A stretch of 23,858 bases of DNA from Bacteroidales bacterium. Its GTDB lineage: Bacteria; Bacteroidota; Bacteroidia; Bacteroidales; F082. The DNA is taken from contig JAGCCO010000023.1 in assembly GCA_017651645.1 (NCBI GenBank), forward strand, positions 1 to 23,858. The letters are read 5' to 3'. A program made the position numbers and the translations under genes. This document shows, piece by piece, positions 6,399-13,073 of this stretch. The notes beneath the pieces are model-generated. The model had not been told where the DNA came from and did not search any database. It saw only the letters and a program-made list of their open reading frames with translations. Every line of letters begins with the position of its first letter. Within the stretch, counting starts at the first letter, position 1.

Positions 6399-8153
6399 TT
6401 ACCCGATGAGGTCGGAAACAGGGTCGGAACCCATCTTTTTCTTGATGTTGGAGCGGTATTGCAGCACCGTATTTTCGCTCAATCCAAGCAGCTCTGCAAT
6501 CTCCTTTGCCCGAAATTGTAGGAACGACAAAACAATGATATTTCGCTCCTGCTCCTTCAAGTTGGGCGTTGCCATTAGCCTTTCTGAAGCCTGCGGATAG
6601 GCAGTAGCAAATTCATTGAGGATGATCTGTAGCTTGTCTTTTTCTTTGCTATGGTAAATGGCCATCGCCCGCTGCTGCAACATTTCCCTTGCGTGCTGTG
6701 CAGCCTGTTCCACCTTCGTTTGCAACTCTCGCTCCGCCGCGTCGTGCCGCTGCGAGGCCTCGCTCAACCGTTGTGAAGCCTCGTTTAACCGCCGCTGTGC
6801 CTCCGCCTCTTGTGCCGCCAAGCGTTTTTTGTGGCTGCGCCGTGTCACGATAGCCACCAACAACCCCACAATGACCAGCAATGCCACCACGCCACCTATC
6901 CAAAGGTTTCTCCGCCGTGCCTCCAGCCGCTCCAAGGCCAAAGCCGTTTCCTGCTTCTCCTGCAAGTAGTTTTGGAACCTGTCATTCAGTTTCGAGACCT
7001 GCGCCTGGTTTTCGGCAGCCGAACCACCTTCATTTGCAAGAATGAAGGCATATTCGTTGGCTTTCAGCGTGTCGCCTTCTTTCAGGGCAATGTCTTTCAA
7101 GTATTTTGCTGTTAGCATGGCTCCATTGGGGTCTTTTTCCAGCACAGGCATCAAATAGAATTTTGCGGAATCATATTGCTCAAAACTAAAATAGACGCTG
7201 CCAATGGTTCTGTATCTATTCAATCTTTCCGTTTCATTCTCTGCTTGTGCCGTCATGCTTTTCAAACTATCCAAGGCGGTTATGGCATCACCATGAAACG
7301 CAATTTCAGACAATGCCCGATATGCAACTATATCCCTGTATATCATATTGTTCCTATCAGGGAGGCATTCCAGTGCCATATCAAAATAATAGGCTGCACT
7401 ATCGGCCTCATTCAGTTTGTCATATTGCTTCCCTATTCTATAAAGATTGTTGGAACTGCCGTATGGCGAAGTCGGTGCTATTCTATTATAAGCCAATGCC
7501 TGCTTGTAGCAATAGATGGCAGGCTCCTGCATGAATTGTGCAGAGAACAAATCCCCAAGGCGGTTATAGGTCAACGCCATAAACCGCGCTTTATGTCCCA
7601 CCATTTCACCCTCGGCAAAATGGCTCTCCATAATCCGCAAGGCATTGAGGTATTCCCCGCAAGCCTCAATGAGGCTGTCCTGCTCATAAAATCCCGCACC
7701 ATTAATATAATGCGCCCGCGCCGCCAAAAACGCATCCCGCTCCTGTACAGACACACCGCGTGTGTCCGCCTTATCGCGTACGTCCGCATTACGCCCATCT
7801 GCAACATTCACAATCGAATCAAAAAAATGAACCGCCTTCAGCACATCCGCTCGGTTGCTTTGCCCATAATAATTCTTAAACAGCAGCTCCGCAATCAGCA
7901 CCTGGCAATAATGCCCCTCAAACGCATCCATGCTATCCGCCGCCTCACTCCCCGCAAACTCCATCATCACCGCCAAGGCACTGTCGGGATGGTGCCATAA
8001 AAGGGTGTCAATGGCTGCCAACTCTTGGGTCGGCCCTTCGACGCTTCGACAAGGCTCAGCGACCACAGGCTCAGGGACCTCAGCTGGTTTAGAACAAGCC
8101 ACCAGCATGGCCAGCCCAACCAAAAAGCCCACTATGTGCAAACACCGTTTCAC
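6399..8153 (-). CDS. Membrane-tethered TPR regulator with C-terminal LuxR-type HTH (584 aa)
   Basis: This is a predicted one-protein signalling regulator. Starting from GTG at 8153 it has a basic n-region (VKRCLHIVGF) and a lipobox-like MLVAC with cysteine at residue 20. A periplasmic region of about 390 residues with TPR-like helical pairs follows (for example RLGDLFSAQFMQEPAIYCYKQAL). One transmembrane segment lies at about 417-437 (LWIGGVVALLVIVGLLVAIV), then a charged coiled coil (about 440-510, with an approximate 7-residue duplication RLNEASQ/RLSEASQ). The C-terminal HTH (about 532-584) carries AKEIAELLGLSENTVLQYRSNIKKKM, close to the GerE/LuxR pattern. Bacteroidetes encode many such TPR-TM-HTH proteins. 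An ATG exists at 8180, but it lies upstream of the -7 box at 8158-8165, so GTG is preferred. Residues 26-40 are encoded by a palindromic repeat (8034-8076). It probably regulates the surface genes downstream; this is inferred from position only. Confidence 0.85.
   Translation of the reverse strand: MKRCLHIVGFLVGLAMLVACSKPAEVPEPVVAEPCRSVEGPTQELAAIDTLLWHHPDSALAVMMEFAGSEAADSMDAFEGHYCQVLIAELLFKNYYGQSNRADVLKAVHFFDSIVNVADGRNADVRDKADTRGVSVQERDAFLAARAHYINGAGFYEQDSLIEACGEYLNALRIMESHFAEGEMVGHKARFMALTYNRLGDLFSAQFMQEPAIYCYKQALAYNRIAPTSPYGSSNNLYRIGKQYDKLNEADSAAYYFDMALECLPDRNNMIYRDIVAYRALSEIAFHGDAITALDSLKSMTAQAENETERLNRYRTIGSVYFSFEQYDSAKFYLMPVLEKDPNGAMLTAKYLKDIALKEGDTLKANEYAFILANEGGSAAENQAQVSKLNDRFQNYLQEKQETALALERLEARRRNLWIGGVVALLVIVGLLVAIVTRRSHKKRLAAQEAEAQRRLNEASQRLSEASQRHDAAERELQTKVEQAAQHAREMLQQRAMAIYHSKEKDKLQIILNEFATAYPQASERLMATPNLKEQERNIIVLSFLQFRAKEIAELLGLSENTVLQYRSNIKKKMGSDPVSDLIG
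8034..8076. repeat. Nested REP-like palindrome inside the TPR regulator gene
   Basis: Read on the minus strand, an outer element (CCCTGAGCCTG ... TCGAAGGG; plus 8066-8076 and 8034-8041) is interrupted by a 24-nt inner element of the same kind (CGCTGAGCCTTGTCGAAGCG within 8042-8065). Both halves resemble the CTGAGC...TCGAAG palindromes dispersed in many bacterial genomes. The inner element is exactly eight codons, so the frame is kept. It encodes the linker just after the lipid-anchor cysteine. Confidence 0.6.
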
Positions 8154-8157
8154 GCGG

Positions 8158-8165
8158 CAAAAATA
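8158..8165 (-). promoter_or_regulatory. -7 promoter box for the TPR regulator gene
   Basis: The minus strand reads TATTTTTG, a full match to TAnnTTTG, only five bases before the GTG at 8153. Since transcription in this phylum starts a few bases downstream of the box, the mRNA would be leaderless or nearly so. This decides the start in favour of GTG 8153 over ATG 8180. No clear -33 TTTG is present at the right distance. Confidence 0.55.
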
Positions 8166-8189
8166 CTCAAAATCCAGCAAATCGATGCA

Positions 8190-9125
8190 TCATTCCGCAG
8201 TCCAAGTATTCACAAACCGTGGTTTCCCAGCAAAATCCTCCAAAACCTCGACATTTGAAAAACCCATCTCATGACAAAGCGAAAGCATTTCCTCCCCCAT
8301 CCGTTCGTTGATTTCGAACCAAACTTGTCCATCGGGATTCAATTGCTTTTTGGCCAAAGCCAAAATTTGGCGGTAAAATCGAAGCGGGTCTTCGTCAGGG
8401 ACAAAGAGGGCCTGTTTAGGCTCCCAATCGAGGACGTTAGCTTCCATAGCGGCGCGCTCGCTGTCGCAAACGTAGGGCGGGTTGCTCACCACCAAGTCCA
8501 CGGGCTGATTGAAATAGTCGGATTGAGGATTTAGTATATCGTCATGAACGAAAGTCACCTTCACACCATTGCTTTCGGCATTCTCCTTGGCGATCTGCAA
8601 AGCCTCTTCAGAAACATCGAAGGCAATGACTTCAGCATTCACGAGATGCTTGGCCAAGGCGATGGCGATGCAGCCTGAACCTGTGCCGATGTCCCAAATG
8701 CGGATTTTTTTCGGATCGCCTCCCATAGATTCCCTCCTCCCCTGCATGCCCTCGTTGGAATGACATGGGAGGCTATCATTATTGTTTGGGAAGGAACCGA
8801 AGATTTTTTGTACCAATTCTTCTGTCTCGGGTCGTGGGATGAGAACGGCGGGAGATATCTTTAGTAATAGGTCGCAGAAACACGCCATGCCCGTCACATA
8901 CTGCACCGGCTCGCCCGAAAGCAGACGTTTGACGGCTTCACTCAACTGATAATGCTGCCGCTCATCGATGCGCAGGTCGGGATTCATCAATTGTTGGTTC
9001 CAGTCGATTCCGAAAAGGTCTTCCAAAAGGATACGCATCAGCTGTTCCGCCTCGCGCTGGGGAAACTTTTCGGCCAACAGGTTGGTGAAATGGCGTTTCG
9101 TTTTTGTCAAATTAAATCCTATCAC
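8190..9125 (-). CDS. prmC: Peptide chain release factor N5-glutamine methyltransferase
   Basis: PrmC (HemK) methylates the glutamine of the GGQ motif in release factors RF1/RF2, using S-adenosylmethionine. The N-terminal helical domain is followed by the substrate-loop region (VLIPRPETEELV), the SAM-binding motif WDIGTGSGCIAIALAKHL and the catalytic NPPY motif in DLVVSNPPYV; the C-terminus closes the Rossmann fold. The start chosen is GTG at 9125 (VIGFNLTKTKRHF, 311 aa), because an upstream ATG at 9185 lies before the promoter box at 9130-9137 and adds non-homologous residues. Between the IPRPETEELV motif and the SAM motif there is an extra segment (NNNDSLPCHSNEGMQGRRES...) of about 20-25 residues that normal PrmC proteins lack; it is encoded by a palindromic repeat at 8719-8772. 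The catalytic motifs are intact, so the enzyme is probably active. Confidence 0.93.
   Translation of the reverse strand: MIGFNLTKTKRHFTNLLAEKFPQREAEQLMRILLEDLFGIDWNQQLMNPDLRIDERQHYQLSEAVKRLLSGEPVQYVTGMACFCDLLLKISPAVLIPRPETEELVQKIFGSFPNNNDSLPCHSNEGMQGRRESMGGDPKKIRIWDIGTGSGCIAIALAKHLVNAEVIAFDVSEEALQIAKENAESNGVKVTFVHDDILNPQSDYFNQPVDLVVSNPPYVCDSERAAMEANVLDWEPKQALFVPDEDPLRFYRQILALAKKQLNPDGQVWFEINERMGEEMLSLCHEMGFSNVEVLEDFAGKPRFVNTWTAE
8719..8772. repeat. Palindromic repeat inserted in frame in prmC
   Basis: The ends form an inverted repeat: CCTCCCAT at 8719-8726 and ATGGGAGG at 8765-8772, extended inside by GATTCC/GGAATG. The interior (CATTCCAACGAGGGC... on the minus strand) resembles the CATTCC...GGAATC palindromes dispersed in Bacteroidales genomes. 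The element spans 54 bp, that is 18 codons, and encodes SLPCHSNEGMQGRRESMGG in an otherwise normal PrmC. Confidence 0.6.
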
Positions 9126-9129
9126 ACGG

Positions 9130-9137
9130 CAAAGATA
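9130..9137 (-). promoter_or_regulatory. -7 promoter box for prmC
   Basis: The minus strand reads TATCTTTG (TAnnTTTG). It ends five bases before the GTG start at 9125, so the transcript would be leaderless or nearly so, the same arrangement as for the adjacent TPR regulator gene. A divergent box for the plus-strand permease lies 12 bp away. Confidence 0.55.
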
Positions 9138-9149
9138 CGCAAATTTCCG

Positions 9150-9157
9150 TATTTTTG
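9150..9157 (+). promoter_or_regulatory. -7 promoter box for the EamA permease / IMPACT operon
   Basis: The plus strand reads TATTTTTG (TAnnTTTG), 45 bp before the ATG at 9202. It is back to back with the prmC promoter box at 9130-9137, so the two promoters overlap. No convincing -33 box is visible. Confidence 0.45.
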
Positions 9158-9171
9158 CCCTTTGATTAGAA

Positions 9172-9193
9172 GGGCGACCACACAAGGTTGCCC
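9172..9193 (+). repeat. REP-like hairpin in the leader of the EamA gene
   Basis: GGGCGACC (9172-9179) can pair with GGTTGCCC (9186-9193), with one G-U pair and a 6-base loop, ending 8 bp before the ATG at 9202. Elements of the form GTAGGGGCGACC...GGTCGCCC are dispersed in Bacteroidales genomes (recalled pattern, not searched). In the mRNA the hairpin would sit next to the start codon. Confidence 0.5.
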
Positions 9194-9201
9194 CTACGAA
9201 T

Positions 9202-10062
9202 ATGATTTATCTCATTCTCGCCATATTATTCTCCACCGGCGTTTTCGTGGCCATGCGGCTCTTTGAACGCTTCCATTTGGACAACCATCAGGCGCTGATG
9301 TGGAACTATGTCTTTGCTGCAGGCACGGGTTTCTTGATGTGCAAGCAATTCGACACGATGCCTCAGTTGGTCTCCGAGCCATGGTTCGGCCTCTCGCTAC
9401 TGACGGGGTTCTGGTTCATCTTCACCTATGTGCTGATGACGGCCTCCACCCAACGTTCGGGCGTGACAGTCACCTCACTGTCGAGCAAATTGTCTGTGGT
9501 CTTGCCCACTTTGGCAGGCGTGGTGTTGTTCAGCGAAAAACTGAATTTCGTCGCGACGATGGGCATTGTGTTGGCTTTGGTGGCCTTGGTGTTGGTGGTG
9601 GGTGGAAAAGAGAAAACCGATAAAACCAATAAAATCAATTGGTTATTACCCGTTCTTATCTTCTTCGGGACAGGCACAGGTGATATCCTAATGAAGCTCA
9701 CCGAGCAACGCAACACAGGCGACGACATGAGCTTTATGATTGCTTTCATCTACTTCATCGCCCTGCTCTTCGGCATCATCCTGGTGGTCTATGACCTCAT
9801 CCTAGGCAAGTCGAAATGGCAATGGAAGAGTGCCATTGGAGGCATCGGTCTAGGTGTCATCAACTTCTTCTCGACTTATAACGTTTACCACGCCATGCGG
9901 TGCTTCGACAATGTGGTATTGTTCCCCATTTACAATATAGGTGTGGTCAGCCTCACCGCCCTCACGGGTTGGCTGCTCTTCAAGGAAAAGCTCACTTGGA
10001 AGAACTATCTTGGCCTGGCCATCGCCATCATTGCTGTCATCCTCATCACCCTCAAGCCATGA
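9202..10062 (+). CDS. EamA/DMT-family transporter (286 aa)
   Basis: This is an integral membrane protein of the drug/metabolite transporter superfamily. Ten hydrophobic segments are visible in two EamA-like halves (about residues 1-135 and 138-286), including MIYLILAILFSTGVFVAM at the N-terminus, FVATMGIVLALVALVLVV (TM5), WLLPVLIFFGTGTGDILM (TM6) and YLGLAIAIIAVILITL at the C-terminus. The N-terminal half contains SVVLPTLAGVVLFSEKLN and the C-terminal half GWLLFKEKLTWKNYLG, the conserved helix 4/5 and 9/10 ends of the fold. The substrate cannot be predicted; amino acids, nucleosides and drugs are all carried by relatives. Its stop overlaps the start of the IMPACT-family gene by four bases (ATGA), so the two are translationally coupled. 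Confidence 0.88.
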   Translation: MIYLILAILFSTGVFVAMRLFERFHLDNHQALMWNYVFAAGTGFLMCKQFDTMPQLVSEPWFGLSLLTGFWFIFTYVLMTASTQRSGVTVTSLSSKLSVVLPTLAGVVLFSEKLNFVATMGIVLALVALVLVVGGKEKTDKTNKINWLLPVLIFFGTGTGDILMKLTEQRNTGDDMSFMIAFIYFIALLFGIILVVYDLILGKSKWQWKSAIGGIGLGVINFFSTYNVYHAMRCFDNVVLFPIYNIGVVSLTALTGWLLFKEKLTWKNYLGLAIAIIAVILITLKP

Positions 10063-10670
10063 ACGACGACACTTATAACATGCTCGCCACACGCGGCGAC
10101 GGCCTTTATAAGGAAAAAGGCAGCAAGTTTATTGCAGAGGCCTTCACCGTGATGAGTGAAGATGAGGCCAAAGCCGCCATCGCCGAAATCAAGAAAAAAT
10201 ACTTCGACGCACGGCACCATTGCTTCGCTTACATGATTGGTCCCGACAAGAAGACTTTCCGAGCTTCCGACGATGGTGAACCTTCCGGAACAGCAGGCAA
10301 GCCTATCCTCAACCAGATCCTTTCGAAAGATGTCACTAACGTGTGTATCGTCGTGACACGCTACTTCGGCGGCATCAAATTGGGCACTTCTGGGCTCATC
10401 AACGCTTACAAAACCGCTGCCCGCGACGCCCTTGACAATGCACAAATTGTGGAGAAAACCATAAATGAAATTTACAGTTTGGAATTTGAGTACCCACTGA
10501 TGAACGAGGTCATGCGCATCATGAAAGAGGAAAATCTGGAGCAGCAAAACCCACGCTTCGAATTGGACTGCTATTTGGAGTTTTCAACAAGGAAAAATGA
10601 CGCTTCAAGAATTTTCGAAAAATTCAACAATTTATTTGGGGTAAAAATAGCATATATTAAAACAGTATAA
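10059..10670 (+). CDS. IMPACT/YigZ-family protein (203 aa)
   Basis: This belongs to the UPF0029/IMPACT family (E. coli YigZ, yeast Yih1). The family signature is intact: ARHHCFAYMIG at 51-61, RASDDGEPSGTAGKPIL at 68-84 and VVTRYFGGIKLGTSGLINAY at 98-117. The C-terminal domain (about 140-203) corresponds to the ferredoxin-like DUF1949 domain. The frame is open further upstream, to 9900, but ATG at 10059 is right because the domain begins there and the codon overlaps the permease stop as ATGA. The bacterial function is unsettled; the fold resembles ribosomal/EF-G domain IV and nucleic-acid binding is suspected. Pairing with a transporter gene does not reveal a role. Confidence 0.92.
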   Translation: MNDDTYNMLATRGDGLYKEKGSKFIAEAFTVMSEDEAKAAIAEIKKKYFDARHHCFAYMIGPDKKTFRASDDGEPSGTAGKPILNQILSKDVTNVCIVVTRYFGGIKLGTSGLINAYKTAARDALDNAQIVEKTINEIYSLEFEYPLMNEVMRIMKEENLEQQNPRFELDCYLEFSTRKNDASRIFEKFNNLFGVKIAYIKTV

Positions 10671-10782
10671 ATCAGTTGTTTATAAAAATTTTAATTTTTC
10701 AAAAATCAAAAACCTCGTATTTTAGAAAAAAGAAAATTGAAAAACAATAGTATTTTAATTTTTTTATAAACAATTAATCACC

Positions 10783-10790
10783 TACCTTTG
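10783..10790 (+). promoter_or_regulatory. -7 promoter box for dnaA
   Basis: TACCTTTG matches TAnnTTTG and lies 90 bp before the dnaA ATG at 10880. The region 10671-10782 before it is extremely AT-rich with long A and T runs. No DnaA box (TTATCCACA or a close variant) was found there, so I do not call oriC. Confidence 0.6.
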
Positions 10791-10879
10791 CAAGGTCAAA
10801 AAAGCCGAAAAAACGGGCAAAACGAGACACACTTTCTACCTCAAAAGTAGTTTGAAAAACAATCATTTAAAGCATTACG

Positions 10880-12301
10880 ATGACAAACAACCATGTGGAA
10901 ATATGGAAGAAATGTCTGTCTGTGATAAAAGACAATGTCACAGAACAGGGATATAAGACATGGTTCGAACGCATCATCCCGCTCTCGCTTGTCGACAACA
11001 CGCTCACCATTCAGGTACCCACCTATTTCTTCGTGGAATACCTTGAAGAGCATTACATCGACCTGCTGAAGATGGTCATCAAACGCTTTGTCGGGGAGAA
11101 AGGCAAGCTCGACTACAAAGTGGTCGTTGACAGCACGGATAGCGCCGGCACCGTTACCGTTCCCAGTGCCAACCGCACTTTCCCCAAAAATCCCATTGGT
11201 CAACCTGCGCCACAGCGCCTGTCGGAAGGTCCTATCAACCCATTCGTCATTCCTGGGCTGAAGAAATTGCAAATCGACTCACAACTCAATGAGAATTACA
11301 CTTTCGAGAATTTCATCGAAGGCGAATGCAATCGTCTGGCACGTTCTGCAGGCATGCGCGTTGCCAAAGACCCGGGCAAGTCGGCATTCAATCCATTGGT
11401 CATCTATAGCGGCACAGGATTGGGCAAGACCCACTTATGCCATGCCATCGGATTGGAAACCAAGCGTTTGCACCCAGAAAAGACAGTCCTTTACGTTCAG
11501 GCCGAACAGCTCTCCACCCAATATGTGACTGCCAACAAGAACAACAACCGTCCCGACTTCATCAATTTCTACCAGATGATCGACGTGCTCATTATCGATG
11601 ACATTCAGTTCCTCTCGGGCAAGGCGGGCACACAGGATGTCTTCTTCCACATTTTCAACCACTTGCAGCAGAACAACAAACAGATTGTCATCACCAGCGA
11701 TAAGTTTCCTTCCGAACTGCAAGGCATGGAAGACCGATTATTGTCACGCTTCAAGTGGGGTCTGACCGCCGACCTGCAAACTCCCGACCTTCCTACGCGC
11801 ACTTCCATCATCCGTGAGAAACTGCACGACAACGGCATCAGCTTCCCCGATGAGGTGGTGGATTATATCGCCAGTAATGTGCGGAATAACATCCGTGAGC
11901 TGGAAGGTGTGATGAATTCGTTGATGGCGCAGTCACTGCTCAACAAACGCGCTGTCACCATCCAGATGACACGTGACATCATTGACCGCTTCGTGCGTAA
12001 CACGGTGAAAGAAGTCTCGGTGGAATACATCATCAACAGTGTCTGCGACTATTTCAAGATCTCGCCCGAACAGATGGCGCTCAACACCCGCAAACATCAA
12101 GTTGTTCAAGCCCGCCAGATTGCCATGTATCTTGCGAAAAAATATTCCAACGCCAGCCTTGCCTCCATCGGGCAGCAATGCGGCAAGAAAGACCATGCCA
12201 CGGTGCATCATGCCTGCAAGACCATCGCCAACCAGCTGGAAACCGACAAGCAGTTCAAGGTGATGTTTGCCGACATTGAGAAGAAAATCGCTTTGTCATA
12301 A
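10880..12301 (+). CDS. dnaA: Chromosomal replication initiator protein DnaA
   Basis: DnaA binds DnaA boxes at oriC, melts the origin and loads the helicase. All four domains are present in 473 residues: domain I (about 1-80; WFERIIPLSL), a linker (about 85-135), the AAA+ domain III with Walker A SGTGLGKT (177-184), Walker B LIIDD (237-241), the sensor stretch IVITSDK (269-275) and the arginine-finger region RLLSRFKWGL (286-295), and domain IV with the box-recognition signature GKKDHATVHHACKT (435-448). The first Walker A glycine of the usual GGVGLGKT is Ser and the third position is Thr, a mild variant. Upstream is a 209-bp AT-rich promoter region; the RsmI-like methylase gene follows after 15 bp and is probably co-transcribed. 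Confidence 0.98.
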   Translation: MTNNHVEIWKKCLSVIKDNVTEQGYKTWFERIIPLSLVDNTLTIQVPTYFFVEYLEEHYIDLLKMVIKRFVGEKGKLDYKVVVDSTDSAGTVTVPSANRTFPKNPIGQPAPQRLSEGPINPFVIPGLKKLQIDSQLNENYTFENFIEGECNRLARSAGMRVAKDPGKSAFNPLVIYSGTGLGKTHLCHAIGLETKRLHPEKTVLYVQAEQLSTQYVTANKNNNRPDFINFYQMIDVLIIDDIQFLSGKAGTQDVFFHIFNHLQQNNKQIVITSDKFPSELQGMEDRLLSRFKWGLTADLQTPDLPTRTSIIREKLHDNGISFPDEVVDYIASNVRNNIRELEGVMNSLMAQSLLNKRAVTIQMTRDIIDRFVRNTVKEVSVEYIINSVCDYFKISPEQMALNTRKHQVVQARQIAMYLAKKYSNASLASIGQQCGKKDHATVHHACKTIANQLETDKQFKVMFADIEKKIALS

Positions 12302-12316
12302 TCCCATAATCCACTC

Positions 12317-13066
12317 ATGACCAACAACTTCGGAAAACTCTATCTCGTACCCAACCTGCTTGGTGCGACGAAACCGGAACAAGTGATTCCTGCAGGAACG
12401 CTTGAAATCGTCAGAAGGTTGAAGCATTTCGTAGTGGAGAATACCCGCACCTCGCGCCGTGTACTGAGTCGCATCGGGATGGATAATGCCATCGACGACA
12501 TCAAGTTCATCGAGCTCGACAAGCACAATGCCCGCAACCTCGACCTCATGGAGCATCTTGGTGCCTGCCTGCAAGGTGAGGACATGGGGTTGATGTCGGA
12601 GGCGGGCACACCTTGTGTCGCCGACCCAGGTGCCTTGGTTGTGGACTTGGCACATTCCGCTGGTATACAAGTCATCCCTTTGGTCGGTCCCAACGCAATG
12701 ATTCTTGCTTTGATGGCCTCGGGCTTCAACGGACAATCCTTTGCCTTTCATGGCTACCTGCCCATCAAGAGCCCTGAACGGCAGAATGCCATCAAAGACA
12801 TGGAACGCCGCTCCATGACCAACAACGAGACAGAACTGTTCATCGAGACGCCTTTCCGCAACAATGCCATGTTGCAGGACTTGTGCAAGAACCTTCACCC
12901 TGCCACGCGCGTCTGTGTCGCTTGTAACCTCACCTGCGACGACGAGCTCATCATCAGCCAAAGCATTGGGGAATGGAAAAGCTATAAAGGCGACCTAAAC
13001 AAAAAACCCGCTGTGTTTTTGGTTTACAGCGAGCCGAGGAGAAGTTTCCAAAGAAAGAAAAGCTGA
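12317..13066 (+). CDS. RsmI-like SAM-dependent methyltransferase (tetrapyrrole methylase family)
   Basis: This is a member of the tetrapyrrole methylase/RsmI family. The N-terminal half starts with GKLYLVPNLLG and holds the SAM-site signature MSEAGTPCVADPG (93-105), corresponding to VSDAGTP.ISDPG of RsmI (16S rRNA 2'-O-methyltransferase for C1402). VGPNAMILALMASGFNG (123-139) matches the second family motif, followed by FHGYLPIK. At 249 residues it is shorter than RsmI (about 280) and lacks part of the C-terminal extension. Bacteroidetes often carry such a shorter paralogue in addition to true RsmI, so I name the family and not the gene. It follows dnaA by 15 bp and converges on the AAA ATPase gene with only 7 bp between the stop codons; no terminator is visible there. 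Confidence 0.85.
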   Translation: MTNNFGKLYLVPNLLGATKPEQVIPAGTLEIVRRLKHFVVENTRTSRRVLSRIGMDNAIDDIKFIELDKHNARNLDLMEHLGACLQGEDMGLMSEAGTPCVADPGALVVDLAHSAGIQVIPLVGPNAMILALMASGFNGQSFAFHGYLPIKSPERQNAIKDMERRSMTNNETELFIETPFRNNAMLQDLCKNLHPATRVCVACNLTCDDELIISQSIGEWKSYKGDLNKKPAVFLVYSEPRRSFQRKKS

Positions 13067-13073
13067 TTTCAAG

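Noticed and set aside
7176..8000. 274-codon open frame opposite the TPR regulator gene
   Set aside because: It is antisense to a convincing TPR-HTH protein and its translation has no recognisable features.
10671..10879. Possible oriC in the AT-rich region before dnaA
   Set aside because: It is AT-rich like a melting region, but I found no TTATCCACA-type DnaA boxes in it; an origin cannot be supported from this alone.
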